A DNA stretch of 48,642 nucleotides from Brevibacterium casei CIP 102111 (GTDB taxonomy: Bacteria > Actinomycetota > Actinomycetes > Actinomycetales > Brevibacteriaceae): the NCBI RefSeq assembly GCF_900169275.1, contig NZ_FXZC01000011.1, positions 1-48,642 on the forward strand, given 5' to 3'. How positions within the stretch are numbered: position 1 is the first letter of the stretch; every line of letters starts with the position of its first letter. The translations under genes were made by a program, and so were the position numbers. This document shows, one piece after another, positions 24,505-36,030 of the stretch. Under the pieces are notes generated by a model. That model saw nothing but the letters and a program-made list of their open reading frames with translations, made no database searches and was not told the DNA's origin.

Positions 24505-24659
24505 CTGGCGCTGACTGATCCCGCAGGACGGTGCCCGGGCCCGATCTTCACCCGGCGCCTGGGAGACCTGCTGGTCAGCCGGGTCGTCCCTGGCCAACGG
24601 CGATGATAATTCTCTTAGAGTCATGTCCTCGACGAGCCCGCGTTGCTACCGTGGCAGGT

Positions 24660-25313
24660 ATGAACACCGTCTCACCCGTCCCGTTCACAGCCGCTGTCGC
24701 CCTCACCCTCAGCCTCACCCTCGCCGGCTGTTCGAACAGCGGAGACGAGACCGAGCAGGCGCCGACGAGCGGTGACCCGGTGCCCACGCAGTCCGAGGAC
24801 TCCGGGTCCGCGGGCTCGAGCCCCGACGACACCACTGCGCAGTCGGCTCCGACCGGCGCCTCCGACCTGCCGGAGGACGCCGACCTCAGCTCCGCCTCCC
24901 CGCAGGTGACCCCCGACGAGGCGATCGCCGTCGCGCAGAAGGAGGCCGGCAACGGCACCGTCCATGCGATCGAACTCGACTACGACCGCCGCGACGGCGC
25001 GTGGCAGTACGAGGTGAAGATCCTCAAGGACAGGACGGACTTCGACATCGACGTCGACGCTCAGTCGGGAAAGATCGCCAAGACCGAACAGGACACGACC
25101 GACGACTCCGAGCAGGCCATCGACCTCACCGACCCGTTGCCCTTCGACGAGGCCCTCAACCGCGCCTCCGAACAGGGCAAGGGCCGACTGACGAGCTGGA
25201 AGCTCGAATCCGACGACGACCGCATCGAGTACCAGTTCGACTACGACGACGCGGGCACGGAGTCCGAGGTCACCGTCGACGTCGAGACGAAGAAGGTCAC
25301 CGTCGACGGGTGA
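24660..25313 (+). CDS. PepSY-domain lipoprotein
   Basis: A 217-residue lipoprotein. The signal peptide ends in the lipobox LAGC (Cys about residue 23), followed by a low-complexity Ser/Asp/Thr linker to about residue 80. Two PepSY-like units follow: TPDEAIAVAQKEAGNGTVHAIELDYDRRDGAWQYEVKIL...DIDVDAQSGKI and then PFDEALNRASEQGKGRLTSWKLESDDDRIEYQFDYDD...VTVDVETKKV. PepSY domains often restrain extracellular peptidases or act at the membrane surface. TACCGT ends 7 bases before the ATG (leaderless candidate). Confidence 0.85.
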   Translation: MNTVSPVPFTAAVALTLSLTLAGCSNSGDETEQAPTSGDPVPTQSEDSGSAGSSPDDTTAQSAPTGASDLPEDADLSSASPQVTPDEAIAVAQKEAGNGTVHAIELDYDRRDGAWQYEVKILKDRTDFDIDVDAQSGKIAKTEQDTTDDSEQAIDLTDPLPFDEALNRASEQGKGRLTSWKLESDDDRIEYQFDYDDAGTESEVTVDVETKKVTVDG

Positions 25314-25332
25314 GCCGACGTAGTCTGGTGTC

Positions 25333-25929
25333 ATGCACGCACCAGCCGGCTCCTGTGGTCGCCTCGAGGTCATCACCGGCCCGATGTTCTCCGGCAAGTC
25401 CGAAGAGCTCATGCGCCGGGTCCGTCGCGCCCGCATCGCCGGTGTCGAAGCGCTGGTCATCAGCCATTCCCTCGACACCAGGGCGGAGCTCTCCGCCGTC
25501 ACCTCCCACATCGGGGTGACCGTGCCCGCCGTTCCCGTCGGAGACGTCGCCTCCCTCGCCGAGGCGGCCCGAGCCGAGGACGTCGACCTCGTCGCCATCG
25601 ATGAGGCCCAGTTCTTCGGCCCCGACCTCGTGCCCGCGGTCGAGAAGCTCCTCTCCCGCGGCATCGATGTCATCGTCGAGGGACTGTGCGTGACCTTCGA
25701 CGGTGATCCGTTCGAACCACTGCCGACGTTCATGGCACTTGCCGAGGACGTCACGAAGCTCACGGCAGTGTGCACGGTGTGCGGGCGCGACGCCGTCTTC
25801 CACGAGCGCATCGCCGCTGCACCCGCCGGGTCGGCCACCGACATCGACGCCAGCCACATCGGCGGCCTCGACTCGTACGTCGCCCGCTGCCGAGAGCACT
25901 TCGGACACGGCACCGCAACGGAGCCCTGA
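25333..25929 (+). CDS. tdk: Thymidine kinase
   Basis: A 198-residue type II thymidine kinase. LEVITGPMFSGKSEELMRRVRRA is the P-loop, VDLVAIDEAQFF the Walker B with the catalytic Glu, VIVEGLCVTFDGDPF the thymidine lasso region, and CTVCG plus the C-terminal CREHF give the zinc ligands. It phosphorylates thymidine for salvage. TAGTCT ends 6 bases before the ATG and no ribosome site is present, so the message is probably leaderless. It lies 2 kb from the nucleoside-uptake operon, a loose functional link. Confidence 0.95.
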   Translation: MHAPAGSCGRLEVITGPMFSGKSEELMRRVRRARIAGVEALVISHSLDTRAELSAVTSHIGVTVPAVPVGDVASLAEAARAEDVDLVAIDEAQFFGPDLVPAVEKLLSRGIDVIVEGLCVTFDGDPFEPLPTFMALAEDVTKLTAVCTVCGRDAVFHERIAAAPAGSATDIDASHIGGLDSYVARCREHFGHGTATEP

Positions 25930-25945
25930 CCCATACGCTCTGCGG

Positions 25946-26587
25946 TCAGTCGGCGATGTCGGCCCACACCTGTCGCCAGATCTCGGCGAGAGCGGCGATG
26001 TTGTAGTGCGCGTTGAGACCGCTCGGCTGCGGGACGACCCGCAGCTCGATGTCCGCAGGCCAGCCGGGAATGAGGGACGTGTCCTGGACCCCGAGTGTGG
26101 CCTTCGGCTGGGAGAAGGCGATGCGGAACGAGGTGATGCCGGCGATCGCCACCGCCTTCGGGCGGATCTCCGAGAGGCGCTCGACGAGCCTCGCCCCTCC
26201 GTCGCGCAACTCCTCGTTCCTCAGCTCATCGGCTCTCGCGGTGGCCCGACCGACGAGGTTGGTGATGCCGATGCCGCGGGAGAGCAGATGCTCCTCATCC
26301 TCGATCGAGAGGCCGAGAGACGCATCCACGAGGTGGTCGGTGAGCCCCGCCTGGTGGAGCGAGGGCCAGAAGCGGTTGCCGGGGCGGGCGAACGGGGCGT
26401 TGACCGCCGCCGTCCACAGACCCGGATTGATGCCGACGATCAGGAGGGAGAGCTGCCCGGAACCCGCGGGCAGCACATCGTCGATCGCATCGGGATCGTC
26501 GGTGGCGAAGCGGGCGAGATCGTCCTTGGTCGGTTTCCGTCCCGCCAGCGGGGACGGTCTGCGGGAGCTGCGGCTTTCCTCGGACAC
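25946..26587 (-). CDS. mug: Mug-like G/U mismatch DNA glycosylase
   Basis: A 213-residue member of the uracil-DNA-glycosylase superfamily. LLIVGINPGLWTAAVNAPFARPGNRFWPSLHQAG is the Mug/TDG active-site block (G-I-N-P-G), and the C-terminal VVPQPSGLNAHY is the second motif (P-S-G-L/x-N). It removes uracil, ethenocytosine or thymine opposite guanine. I chose the GTG at 26587, 7 bases after TAGTCT (leaderless); an ATG at 26650 would extend through the promoter of the divergent gene. Its end is 16 bases from tdk. Confidence 0.9.
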   Translation of the reverse strand: MSEESRSSRRPSPLAGRKPTKDDLARFATDDPDAIDDVLPAGSGQLSLLIVGINPGLWTAAVNAPFARPGNRFWPSLHQAGLTDHLVDASLGLSIEDEEHLLSRGIGITNLVGRATARADELRNEELRDGGARLVERLSEIRPKAVAIAGITSFRIAFSQPKATLGVQDTSLIPGWPADIELRVVPQPSGLNAHYNIAALAEIWRQVWADIAD

Positions 26588-26635
26588 GTCCCCCAGACTA
26601 CCGTCGAAGGACGACGAGCCGAACGGAGGTCCGGC

Positions 26636-27098
26636 ATGAGCCACGCACACACCCGAGCGGAATCAGGCGAGTCCGCTCCGTTCCACTTCGAGACGACCTG
26701 GCGCGTCGCCGAAGCGGTCGAGCCGGTGTGGGACGTGCTCTCCGCCATCGACGACTGGCCTGGTTGGTGGCCGGGACTGGCGTGGGTGCACGCTGTCGAC
26801 GGAACGCTCGCCGAAGGCTCCAGGGCGCAGATCGGTGTGCGCAGCCCCCTCGGCCTCTCCCTGTCGATGATGCTGCGCATCGAAGCGATCGACCCGCCCC
26901 GGCAGGTCGTGCTCAGCGCCGAGGGGGACCTGCGCGGTACCGGGGTGTGGACGCTGCGCCGGTCGGGACCGCTCACCGTCATCGATGCCGTGTGGTGCGT
27001 GACGACGACGCGTCTGGCCCCACGCCTGCTGCGCCCCCTGTCGGCCAGGATGCATGCCGCGGTCATGGCCGCAGGCGAGACCGGCCTGCGCCGTCGCC

Positions 27099-27115
<17 letters not shown>
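26636..27115 (+). CDS. SRPBCC (START-like) family protein
   Basis: A 159-residue protein. FHFETTWRVAEAVEPVWDVLSAIDDWPGWWPGL is the standard opening of polyketide cyclase/START-like proteins, followed by the VVLSAEGDLRGTGVWTLR and VIDAVWCV strands and a long C-terminal helix. These bind hydrophobic ligands in a helix-grip cavity. GGAGGT lies 5 bases before the ATG. Its last 17 bases overlap the convergent thiF/moeZ gene. Ligand unknown. Confidence 0.82.
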
Positions 27116-29281
<2,166 letters not shown>

Positions 29282-29285
<4 letters not shown>

Positions 29286-30463
29286 GGTTCCTTCCTTGCT
29301 GTGGTCATCGCCGCCACGAGGCGCGGAGACGGGCTCTCGTTCGACCGTGCGGCTTCGGAGAAGCGGCGGGGAGCTAGGGCCGCGGGCGCCCCTGGGGGCA
29401 GCCACGGCGAGTCCTCACCGCGGGTGAGATCGGCGCCGAGGCGGGCCCCGAGCGGAGTGAGGAGGATCCCGTGGCGGAAGTACCCGGTGGAGACGACGCA
29501 GCCGGGGTCCGTGCGCCCGATGAACGGCACGTCATCGGGTGATCCGGGTCGGGCACGCGCAGTGATCTCGGTGATCTCGGCATCGAGGATCCCGGGCACG
29601 AGCCGTTCGGCATCGTGGAGGAGACGGTGGACTCCCTCGGCGAGCACCCCGGGCCGTCCGTCCTCCCGGGACGTGGCGCCGAGGACGAGTTCCCCGTCGG
29701 GGCGCGGGACGATGTAGACGGGCCGACCGGCGACGAGTCCGCGGATGGTGCGCGTGAGCAGCGGCGGTGCGCTCGCGTCGGTGCGCAGCCGGATGATGTC
29801 GCCGTGCACGGCTCGCAGCGGCAGGTCGGGGACGCCGGCGATCGTCCCCACCGCTTCACCGGCGGCGACGACGACCTGATCGGCGGCGAGGCTGCGCCCA
29901 TCGGCAAGAGCGACGCCGACGGTGCGGCCGCTGACGCGGACGAGTCCGGTCGCCTCCTCACGGACGATGTCGTCGTCGAGGAGCGAGAGCAGGGCGCCGG
30001 TGATCCGTCGTGGGTCGACGGCATGATCGCCGGGGATGCGCACCGCCCCGCTCACCCCGGGCGAGAGCGCGGGCTCGAGATCGCGGGCCCGGGATCCGGT
30101 GATGAGCTCGACCTCGGACCCCGCCTCGGCCTGCAGGGCGCGCAGGTCCCGCAGGGTCGCGAGATCCGCCCTGTCCCCGGCGCACACGAGGGTCTCCGTC
30201 TGCGTCTCGCCGAGGTCGTGCCCGGTCTCGGCGGTGAGTCGCGAGGCGAAGTCGGGGTAGAGATCGGCAGAGGTGCGCATGAGGGGGAAGAGCGGAGACT
30301 GCCCCCACGCGATCTCCGCGGCCGGGGCGATCATGCCGGCGGCGGCATACGAGGCCCCTTCGCCGGGTGCCGGGTCGATGAGCGTGACCGACGCTCCCCG
30401 GCCACGCAGCTCCCATGCTGTGGCGAGCCCGATGATCCCGGCCCCGATGACGATGACGTGCAC
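29282..30463 (-). CDS. thiO: Glycine oxidase ThiO
   Basis: A 393-residue FAD-dependent amine oxidase: the N-terminal [28 protein letters not shown] is the FAD Rossmann motif, [15 protein letters not shown] the family's second block, and [22 protein letters not shown] the C-terminal FAD/substrate segment. It oxidises glycine to dehydroglycine for thiazole formation. It starts with GTG behind GGAGGGA, which is also the 3' edge of the TPP riboswitch, so ligand binding can hide the ribosome site. It is the first gene of the thiOSGF operon. Confidence 0.95.
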
Positions 30464-30470
30464 TGTATTC

Positions 30471-30548
30471 TCCCTCCGGCGGCATGACCCGCATCAGGTG
30501 CGGCGGTCGGCACGAAGCCCTCTCAGCCTCCCAGCGAGGCTCCCGCGA
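30471..30548 (-). promoter_or_regulatory. TPP riboswitch (THI element)
   Basis: Read on the minus strand, the leader contains GGGAGCC, then GGCTGAGAGGG, then ACCTGAT, GGGTCATGCCG and the closing GGAGGGA, in the order and spacing of the TPP aptamer. UCAUGCC replaces the common UAAUGCC. The final AGGGA is also the ribosome site of thiO, which points to translational control. It begins about 2 bases after the predicted transcription start. Confidence 0.96.
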
Positions 30549-30555
30549 ACTCCTC

Positions 30556-30586
30556 TACTCTAGGAGCATGGTTCCCGCGATGACAA
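30556..30586. promoter_or_regulatory. Overlapping divergent promoters of thiO and thiE
   Basis: Minus strand: TTGTCA (30586-30581), 18 bases, TAGAGT (30562-30557), giving a start near 30550 just ahead of the riboswitch. Plus strand: TACTCT (30556-30561) ends 6 bases before the thiE ATG. The two -10 boxes share bases, so the promoters should interfere. Confidence 0.6.
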
Positions 30587-31257
30587 CGTCCTCCGCCCAG
30601 CGAGACACGCAGACCACGACTCGAACCGCGCGCCGGCGCGCGCTCGAGGAGGCCCGCCTCTACCTCTGCACCGATGCCAGGACCAAGCAGGGCGATCTCC
30701 CCACGTTCCTCGACGCCGCATACGCCGGGGGCGTCGACATCATCCAGCTGCGCGACAAGAGCCTGGAGGCAAGAGAGGAGATCGCCGCCCTCGAGGTCCT
30801 CCGGGATGCCGCCCGCCGCTATGGCAGGCTCTTCTCCGTCAACGACCGTGCCGACGTCGCCCTCCTCGTCGGCGCCGACGTCTTCCACGTCGGACAGGGT
30901 GACCTCACGAGCGGCCAGGCCCGTGCCGTGCTCGGACCCGACGTCCTCCTCGGCCGCTCGACCCACTCGATCGACCAGGCGCTCGCCGCCGACGCCGACC
31001 CCGACATCGACTACCTCTGCCTCGGGCCCGTGTGGGAGACCCCGACGAAACCCGGGCGACCGGCCGTCGGCCTCGAGCCCCTGCGGGAGATCACCGGACG
31101 GGTGAGTACGCCCTGGTTCGCGATCGGCGGCATCGCCGCCGGTGAGCGGCTCGACGCGGTGCGCGAAGCCGGAGCCGAGCGCATCGTCGTCGTCCGTGCC
31201 GTCACCGAGGCCGATGATCCCGCCGCAGCGGCAGCGACCCTGAAGGGAGAGCTGTGA
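30568..31257 (+). CDS. thiE: Thiamine-phosphate synthase
   Basis: A 229-residue Thi[67 protein letters not shown] and [26 protein letters not shown]...PWFAIGGI are the TIM-barrel substrate motifs that join HMP-pyrophosphate and thiazole phosphate. The N-terminus (about 27 residues, Thr/Arg rich) is longer than usual; an ATG at 30580 is an alternative. The TACTCT -10 sits 6 bases upstream of ATG 30568, so it is probably leaderless and, unlike thiO, outside the riboswitch. It overlaps the next gene by 4 bases. Confidence 0.95.
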   Translation: MVPAMTTSSAQRDTQTTTRTARRRALEEARLYLCTDARTKQGDLPTFLDAAYAGGVDIIQLRDKSLEAREEIAALEVLRDAARRYGRLFSVNDRADVALLVGADVFHVGQGDLTSGQARAVLGPDVLLGRSTHSIDQALAADADPDIDYLCLGPVWETPTKPGRPAVGLEPLREITGRVSTPWFAIGGIAAGERLDAVREAGAERIVVVRAVTEADDPAAAAATLKGEL

Positions 31258-32168
31258 GGATCCTCATCGCCGGAGCCGGGGCCACCGGGGGAGCGTTCGG
31301 CACCCGCCTCGTCGAAGCCGGACGTGACGTCACCTTCCTCGTCCGACCCGAGCGCGCCGAGGCGCTGCGTACATCGGGGCTGCGCTTCATCGGCCCCGAC
31401 GAGGACAGGACGAACCCGGTGGCCGTGGCGACCGCCGAGGAGCTCGCAACGAACCCGATCCCTGCGGACCTCGTCCTCATCGCCGTCAAGGCCGGCGGCC
31501 TCGACGAGGTCATCGACGACCTCCGCCCGGCGATCGGGCCGGATACGCTCATCATTCCGTTCCTCAACGGCATGGCCCATATCGACCGCTTGGACAGGGA
31601 GTTCCCCGGGCAGGTGCTCGGCGGGCTCGTGAAGATCATCGGCACGATGCGCGGATACGACGTCGTGCAGATGACGGACATGGCGACGATGACGATCGGC
31701 CGCCTCGGCGGGGGAGAGGTGCCCTCCGGGATCGTCGAGGCCCTCGACGTCCCCGGCTTCCGCCTCCAGGTCATCGATGCCATCGATGACGCACTCTGGG
31801 AGAAGTGGGTCTTCATCGCCGCCGCCGGCGTGGTCACGTGCCTCTTCCGGGCACCGGTCGGGGCGATCATGGCCGCCGGCGGCGAACTCCACGTCGTCGC
31901 TATCGTCGACGAGCTCGAAGCCGTGGCGATGGGCGCCGGACACCCGATCTCGGCGCGCTCCCGCGCGGTGACGCTCTCGATGCTCACCGCCGACGGCTCC
32001 TCATTCACCTCATCGCTCTATCGCGATGTCACCGCCGGACTGCCCAACGAGACCGAGCACATCCTCGGCAGCCTCGCGGCGACCGCGGCGGGACTCGGGG
32101 TCGCGACCCCGCTGCTCGACCTCACTCTCGTGCAGCTGCGAGCAGGCGAGATCGACCGGGTGGGATGA
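31254..32168 (+). CDS. panE: Ketopantoate reductase (PanE/ApbA family)
   Basis: A 304-residue 2-dehydropantoate 2-reductase. [29 protein letters not shown] is the NADPH motif, [18 protein letters not shown] the Lys-containing second motif, and [25 protein letters not shown] the C-terminal helix with the Lys/Asn active-site region. It makes pantoate for coenzyme A. GTGA overlap with thiE indicates an operon. In E. coli the same enzyme was named ApbA for its effect on thiamine synthesis, so the pairing is sensible. Confidence 0.92.
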   Translation: MRILIAGAGATGGAFGTRLVEAGRDVTFLVRPERAEALRTSGLRFIGPDEDRTNPVAVATAEELATNPIPADLVLIAVKAGGLDEVIDDLRPAIGPDTLIIPFLNGMAHIDRLDREFPGQVLGGLVKIIGTMRGYDVVQMTDMATMTIGRLGGGEVPSGIVEALDVPGFRLQVIDAIDDALWEKWVFIAAAGVVTCLFRAPVGAIMAAGGELHVVAIVDELEAVAMGAGHPISARSRAVTLSMLTADGSSFTSSLYRDVTAGLPNETEHILGSLAATAAGLGVATPLLDLTLVQLRAGEIDRVG

Positions 32169-32293
32169 CCGGAGAGGGGTCTGCAGCCTGGCCACGGTTT
32201 CGGAAGCCCGCGCGCACCGGCCGCCGCCTGCGCGGAGACGATGGGCCGTCTCGGCGAGACCGGAGAGCACGAGGGCGAGCGATGTGTCCAGGC

Positions 32294-33064
32294 TCAGCCG
32301 ACCGGCTTGACCGCCCGCACGATCGCCGAGTGCATGCCGTCGGCGACCTCACGCGTGAAGTCGACCGCGACGTCGACGAATCCGACAGCGCGAAGACCGT
32401 CGACATACTCCGTTCGTGACAGGGCCCCGGCGATGCAGCCGACATGCGACCCGCGCTCACTGCGCTCCTGCGGGCTGAGACGGTCTTCGGAGACGACATC
32501 GGAGACTCCTATGCGCCCGCCCGGAGCGAGCACGCGGAACATCTCGCTGAGCACGGTGTGCTTGTCCGTGGAGAGGTTGATCACGCAGTTGGAGATGACG
32601 ACGTCGACGGCGGCGTCCGGGAGCGGGACGGCTTCGATCGTGCCTTTGAGGAACTCGACGTTCGTCAGGCCCGACTTCGCCCGGTTCTCCTCGGCGAGTG
32701 CGAGCATCTCATCGGTCATGTCCACCCCGTAGGCGAATCCGGTCGCACCGACCCGGCGGGCGGAGAGGAGGACGTCGAGACCACCGCCCGAACCGAGATC
32801 GAGCACCCGTTCGCCATCCCTGAGCTCGGCGACGTCGGTGGGGTTGCCGCAGCCGAGACTCGCCTCGACGGCGCCGACGGGCATGCCTCCGACCGTCGTC
32901 GCGTCATAGAGTCCGGCACCGAATCCGCGCGGGGATTCGGGACTGCAGTCCGCGCTGCCGTCCTCGCGGAGCAGCTCATCGTTGCCCACTCCGGATGCGG
33001 AGGCCGTCGCCGCCTCCGCATAACGCGCCCGCACTGCTTCGCGGACCTGGTCGTCGTCAGCCAT
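32294..33064 (-). CDS. arsM: Arsenite S-adenosylmethyltransferase
   Basis: A 256-residue SAM methyltransferase with all ArsM marks: [20 protein letters not shown] (motif I), [46 protein letters not shown], and four cysteines at residues 40, 72, 160 and 210 that bind As(III) or act in catalysis. It methylates arsenite, and sometimes other metalloids, to volatile or less toxic forms. AGAGGAA precedes the ATG. No arsR, arsB or arsC lies nearby; it stands alone between panE and a permease. Confidence 0.93.
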   Translation of the reverse strand: MADDDQVREAVRARYAEAATASASGVGNDELLREDGSADCSPESPRGFGAGLYDATTVGGMPVGAVEASLGCGNPTDVAELRDGERVLDLGSGGGLDVLLSARRVGATGFAYGVDMTDEMLALAEENRAKSGLTNVEFLKGTIEAVPLPDAAVDVVISNCVINLSTDKHTVLSEMFRVLAPGGRIGVSDVVSEDRLSPQERSERGSHVGCIAGALSRTEYVDGLRAVGFVDVAVDFTREVADGMHSAIVRAVKPVG

Positions 33065-33388
33065 AGCGTTTCCTCTCCGTCGCTTCCTCTCCACCGGTGT
33101 GAGATCGATCCTGGTCGTCTCCCCAGCACGTGTCAACGCTGCTGTCCGTTCCGTCGCTGTGCGAACGATGGCAGGCACGGGCGCCTGGCGGCCTGAGTCA
33201 CTTTTCGCCGAGATGGTCGGTTTGCGCCCTGATCGATCCGGCGAAAAGTGAATCGAATCGGAACAGCCCTCCTCTGGACGGCCGTCCGCCCCCAGCCGCT
33301 TCGGCTGCGGCACCCTCGTCGCCGACGGCATGTGAGTAGAATGGCCGGGGCCTGCAACCGGGTCCGACAGCAACGAGCAGGGGACAGG
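33065..33388. other. Divergent intergenic region arsM-permease
   Basis: About 320 bases without a convincing gene. It holds a long inverted repeat (33198-33251) and TAGAAT at 33337-33342 as a likely -10 for the permease, 46 bases before its start codon. Confidence 0.6.
33198..33251. repeat. 13-bp perfect inverted repeat, REP-like
   Basis: TCACTTTTCGCCG (33198-33210) and CGGCGAAAAGTGA (33239-33251) flank a 28-base centre that contains AGATGGTCGGTTTGCG. The arms are AT-richer than the surroundings. It could be a repetitive extragenic palindrome, a small miniature element, or a hairpin in the arsM or permease leader. Confidence 0.75.
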
Positions 33389-34870
33389 ATGACTCAGGCG
33401 GACACCTCGGCGACGGAGACCCGCGAACTCAAGCGGGGACTGCACACGAGGCACCTGCAGATGATCGCGATCGGCGGTGCCATCGGCACCGGCCTCTTCC
33501 TCGGTTCGGGCGGAACGATCTCCCAGGCCGGTCCCGGAGGCGCGCTGCTCGCCTACGCCGCGATCGGCGTCATGGTCCTCTTCGTCATGCAGTCCCTCGG
33601 GGAGCTCTCCACCCACCTGCCCGTGGCCGGGTCCTTCCACACGTACGGGTCGAAGTACATCAGCCCCTCCTTCGGCTTCGCCATGGGATGGAACTACTGG
33701 TTCAACTGGGCGATCACGCTCGCCGCCGAGCTCGTCGCCGCCGGGGTGATCATGTCGTTCTGGCTGCCCGACGTGCCCTCGTGGATCTGGGCCGCGGTCT
33801 TCCTCGCCCTGCTCACCGGGCTCAACTTCCTCTCCGCCCGTGCCTTCGGCGAGGGCGAGTTCTGGTTCTCCGCGATCAAGGTCACCGCCGTCCTCGTCTT
33901 CCTCGTCCTCGGCGTGCTCATGATCGCAGGCATCCTCGGCGGACCCTCCCCGGGCTTCTCGAACTGGACGACCGGCGAGGCTCCGTTCGCGGGGGGATGG
34001 ATGTCGATCATCGCCGTGTTCATGATCGCCGGCTTCTCTTTCCAGGGCACCGAACTCGTCGGCGTCGCCGCCGGAGAGTCGAAGGATCCGCGCCGGGACA
34101 TGCCGCGAGCGATCCGCACGGTGTTCTGGCGGATCATGCTCTTCTACATCGGCGCGATCGTCGTCATCGGGTTCCTCCTGCCCTACACCGACCCCAACCT
34201 GCTCGCCTCGGCCGACAATGAGGACATCACCGCCTCACCCTTCACCCTCGTCTTCGAACGTGCAGGCATCGCCGTGGCCGCAAGCGTGATGAACGCCGTC
34301 ATCCTCACCGCGATCCTCTCGGCCGGCAACTCCGGTCTCTACGCGTCGACCCGCATGCTCTACGCGATGGCGAAGGAGGGCACCGCACCGAGGCTGTTCG
34401 CCCGCCTCAACGAGCGCGGGGTGCCCGTCATGGCGCTCGTCGCGACCGCCTTCATCGGACTCTTCGGATTCCTCACCGAGGTGATGGGCGACGGGGCGGC
34501 GTACACGTGGCTCATCAACGTCTCCGGGCTCTCCGGATTCATCGTCTGGATCGGCATCGCGTGGTGCCACTTCCGCTTCCGCCGCGCCTACGTCCACCAG
34601 GGCCACGATGTCGAGAACCTTCCGTACCGGGCGCCCCTGTTCCCGATCGGGCCGATCATCGCCCTCGTCATGCTCATCGTCGTCGTCGCCGGACAGAACA
34701 TCGAAGCCGTCGCCGACGGCCGTGTCCTCGAAGTCGCCTCGGCGTACATCGGGCTGCCGATCTTCCTCCTCGTCTGGGGACTCCACCGCCTCATCACCGG
34801 CCCCAGATCCCGATTCATCAGCCTCAAGGACGTCGACGTCGACGGACTCGAGATCACTCCGAAGGGCTGA
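33389..34870 (+). CDS. Amino acid permease (APC superfamily, AAT type)
   Basis: A 493-residue transporter with twelve predicted helices. LKRGLHTRHLQMIAIGGAIGTGLFLGSGGTISQAGPGG is the AAT-family start (substrate-binding G-x-x-I-G-T-G-L), GELSTHLPVAGSFHTYGSKYISPSFGFAMGWNYWFNW follows as in lysine/aromatic permeases, and FSFQGTELVGVAAGESKDPRRDMPRAI is the conserved helix 6 region. The closest type by eye is LysP-like, but specificity cannot be decided. AGGGG is 5 bases or so before the ATG. Single gene. Confidence 0.92.
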   Translation: MTQADTSATETRELKRGLHTRHLQMIAIGGAIGTGLFLGSGGTISQAGPGGALLAYAAIGVMVLFVMQSLGELSTHLPVAGSFHTYGSKYISPSFGFAMGWNYWFNWAITLAAELVAAGVIMSFWLPDVPSWIWAAVFLALLTGLNFLSARAFGEGEFWFSAIKVTAVLVFLVLGVLMIAGILGGPSPGFSNWTTGEAPFAGGWMSIIAVFMIAGFSFQGTELVGVAAGESKDPRRDMPRAIRTVFWRIMLFYIGAIVVIGFLLPYTDPNLLASADNEDITASPFTLVFERAGIAVAASVMNAVILTAILSAGNSGLYASTRMLYAMAKEGTAPRLFARLNERGVPVMALVATAFIGLFGFLTEVMGDGAAYTWLINVSGLSGFIVWIGIAWCHFRFRRAYVHQGHDVENLPYRAPLFPIGPIIALVMLIVVVAGQNIEAVADGRVLEVASAYIGLPIFLLVWGLHRLITGPRSRFISLKDVDVDGLEITPKG

Positions 34871-34916
34871 CCGCGCACCTGCCGCGCGCACGATTCTGGG
34901 AACCCGCCCTCCTCGA

Positions 34917-34935
34917 TTAAGCTAGGCTCACCTAA
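34917..34935 (+). promoter_or_regulatory. IdeR/DtxR iron box
   Basis: TTAAGCTAGGCTCACCTAA matches the IdeR/DtxR consensus (TTAGGTTAGGCTAACCTAA) at 16 of 19 positions by my alignment, 29 bases before the start of the siderophore-binding protein gene. Iron-bound IdeR/DtxR would repress it. Confidence 0.9.
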
Positions 34936-34964
34936 GACCAAGCTCGGCTGTGAGAAAGAGACCC

Positions 34965-35924
34965 ATGCGCAGATTCCTCGCCCCCATCCTTGCCTCGGCA
35001 CTGCTGCTGACCGCCTGCTCGGGCGGCGGCAGCACCCCGGAGGAGACCGCTGGCGGTGCCACGGTGGACACGAAGTTCGGCGCGGTCGAGGTCCCGGCCG
35101 ACCCGCAGCGCGTCGTCGCTCTCGGGTGGGGCGACGCGGAGACCGCTCTTGCCCTCGGCGTCCAGCCGGTCGGTGCCTCCGACTGGGTCGAGTTCGGAGG
35201 GTCGGGAGTCGGCCCGTGGGCGGCCGACCTCTACACCACGCCCCCGGAGATCATCGCCACCATGGAACCCGACTACGAGGCGATCGCGGCACTCGACCCC
35301 GACGTCATCCTCGACGTCAAGAGCTCAGGGGAGCAGGAGCGCTACGACCGCCTCTCCGAGATCGCTCCGACCGTCGGCCCGCCCGAGGGCGGGGACAACT
35401 ACCTCACCTCGATGGACGAGCAGGTGACGATGATCTCCGAGGCACTCGGCAAGGAGGACGAGGGGAAGAAGCAGCTCGAGGACCTCGACGCGCAGTTCGC
35501 CGCCGCCCGTGAGGCCAACCCCGAGTACGAAGGCAAGACCGTGACCGTGGCGGCGAAGACCTCGGAGGGCTGGGGCGCCTATGTCAAGGGCACCGAGCGC
35601 GTCCAGTTCATGGAGAACCTCGGCTTCGAGCAGTCACCGAAGATCGACGCGCTCAAGGCCGAGGGGTTCAGCGCTCCCGTCTCGGAGGAGAAGCTCGACG
35701 AACTCGATGCCCATCTCCTCATCGCCTTCCCCATCTACGTCCCCGACACGGAGATCACCGACGATCCCGGCTTCCAGCGGATCCCCGCGGTCGCGGACGG
35801 ACGCTCCGTGGTCCTCACCGAGAAGGACGACGACCTGCGCAAGGCGTTCTCGCTCAACTCCGTGCTCTCGGCCCGATATGCAGTCGAGAAGATGCCCGAG
35901 CTCATCGCACCGGCCGTCAGGTAG
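34965..35924 (+). CDS. Iron-siderophore substrate-binding lipoprotein
   Basis: A 319-residue FhuD/FepB-type class III binding lipoprotein. The signal peptide ends in LTAC (lipobox); then FGAVEVPADPQRVVALGWGDAETALALGVQPVGAS and MEPDYEAIAALDPDVIL are the two conserved blocks of the N-lobe, and a long helix (about 150-190) joins the lobes. It delivers ferric siderophore to an ABC permease. I prefer the ATG at 34965; a GTG at 34950 would place charged residues ahead of the signal. The partner permeases are probably those at 39394-42457, which have their own iron box. Confidence 0.92.
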   Translation: MRRFLAPILASALLLTACSGGGSTPEETAGGATVDTKFGAVEVPADPQRVVALGWGDAETALALGVQPVGASDWVEFGGSGVGPWAADLYTTPPEIIATMEPDYEAIAALDPDVILDVKSSGEQERYDRLSEIAPTVGPPEGGDNYLTSMDEQVTMISEALGKEDEGKKQLEDLDAQFAAAREANPEYEGKTVTVAAKTSEGWGAYVKGTERVQFMENLGFEQSPKIDALKAEGFSAPVSEEKLDELDAHLLIAFPIYVPDTEITDDPGFQRIPAVADGRSVVLTEKDDDLRKAFSLNSVLSARYAVEKMPELIAPAVR

Positions 35925-35980
35925 CCGGCGGCCGCAGCGCCGGACTCAGCCGGGTTCGGCGCTCACCGCTGGGTTTCCGC

Positions 35981-36030
35981 TCACCGCTGCGCTGCGTTGA
36001 GCGGCGCACAGCGTTCACCGCTGCGCTGCG
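35981..36030. repeat. Direct repeat TCACCGCTGCGCTGCG
   Basis: The 16-bp unit occurs at 35981-35996 and 36015-36030, with a partial copy (CTCACCGCT) at 35962. The second copy contains the stop codon of the NUDIX gene. It lies between two convergent genes and may help termination. Confidence 0.7.
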
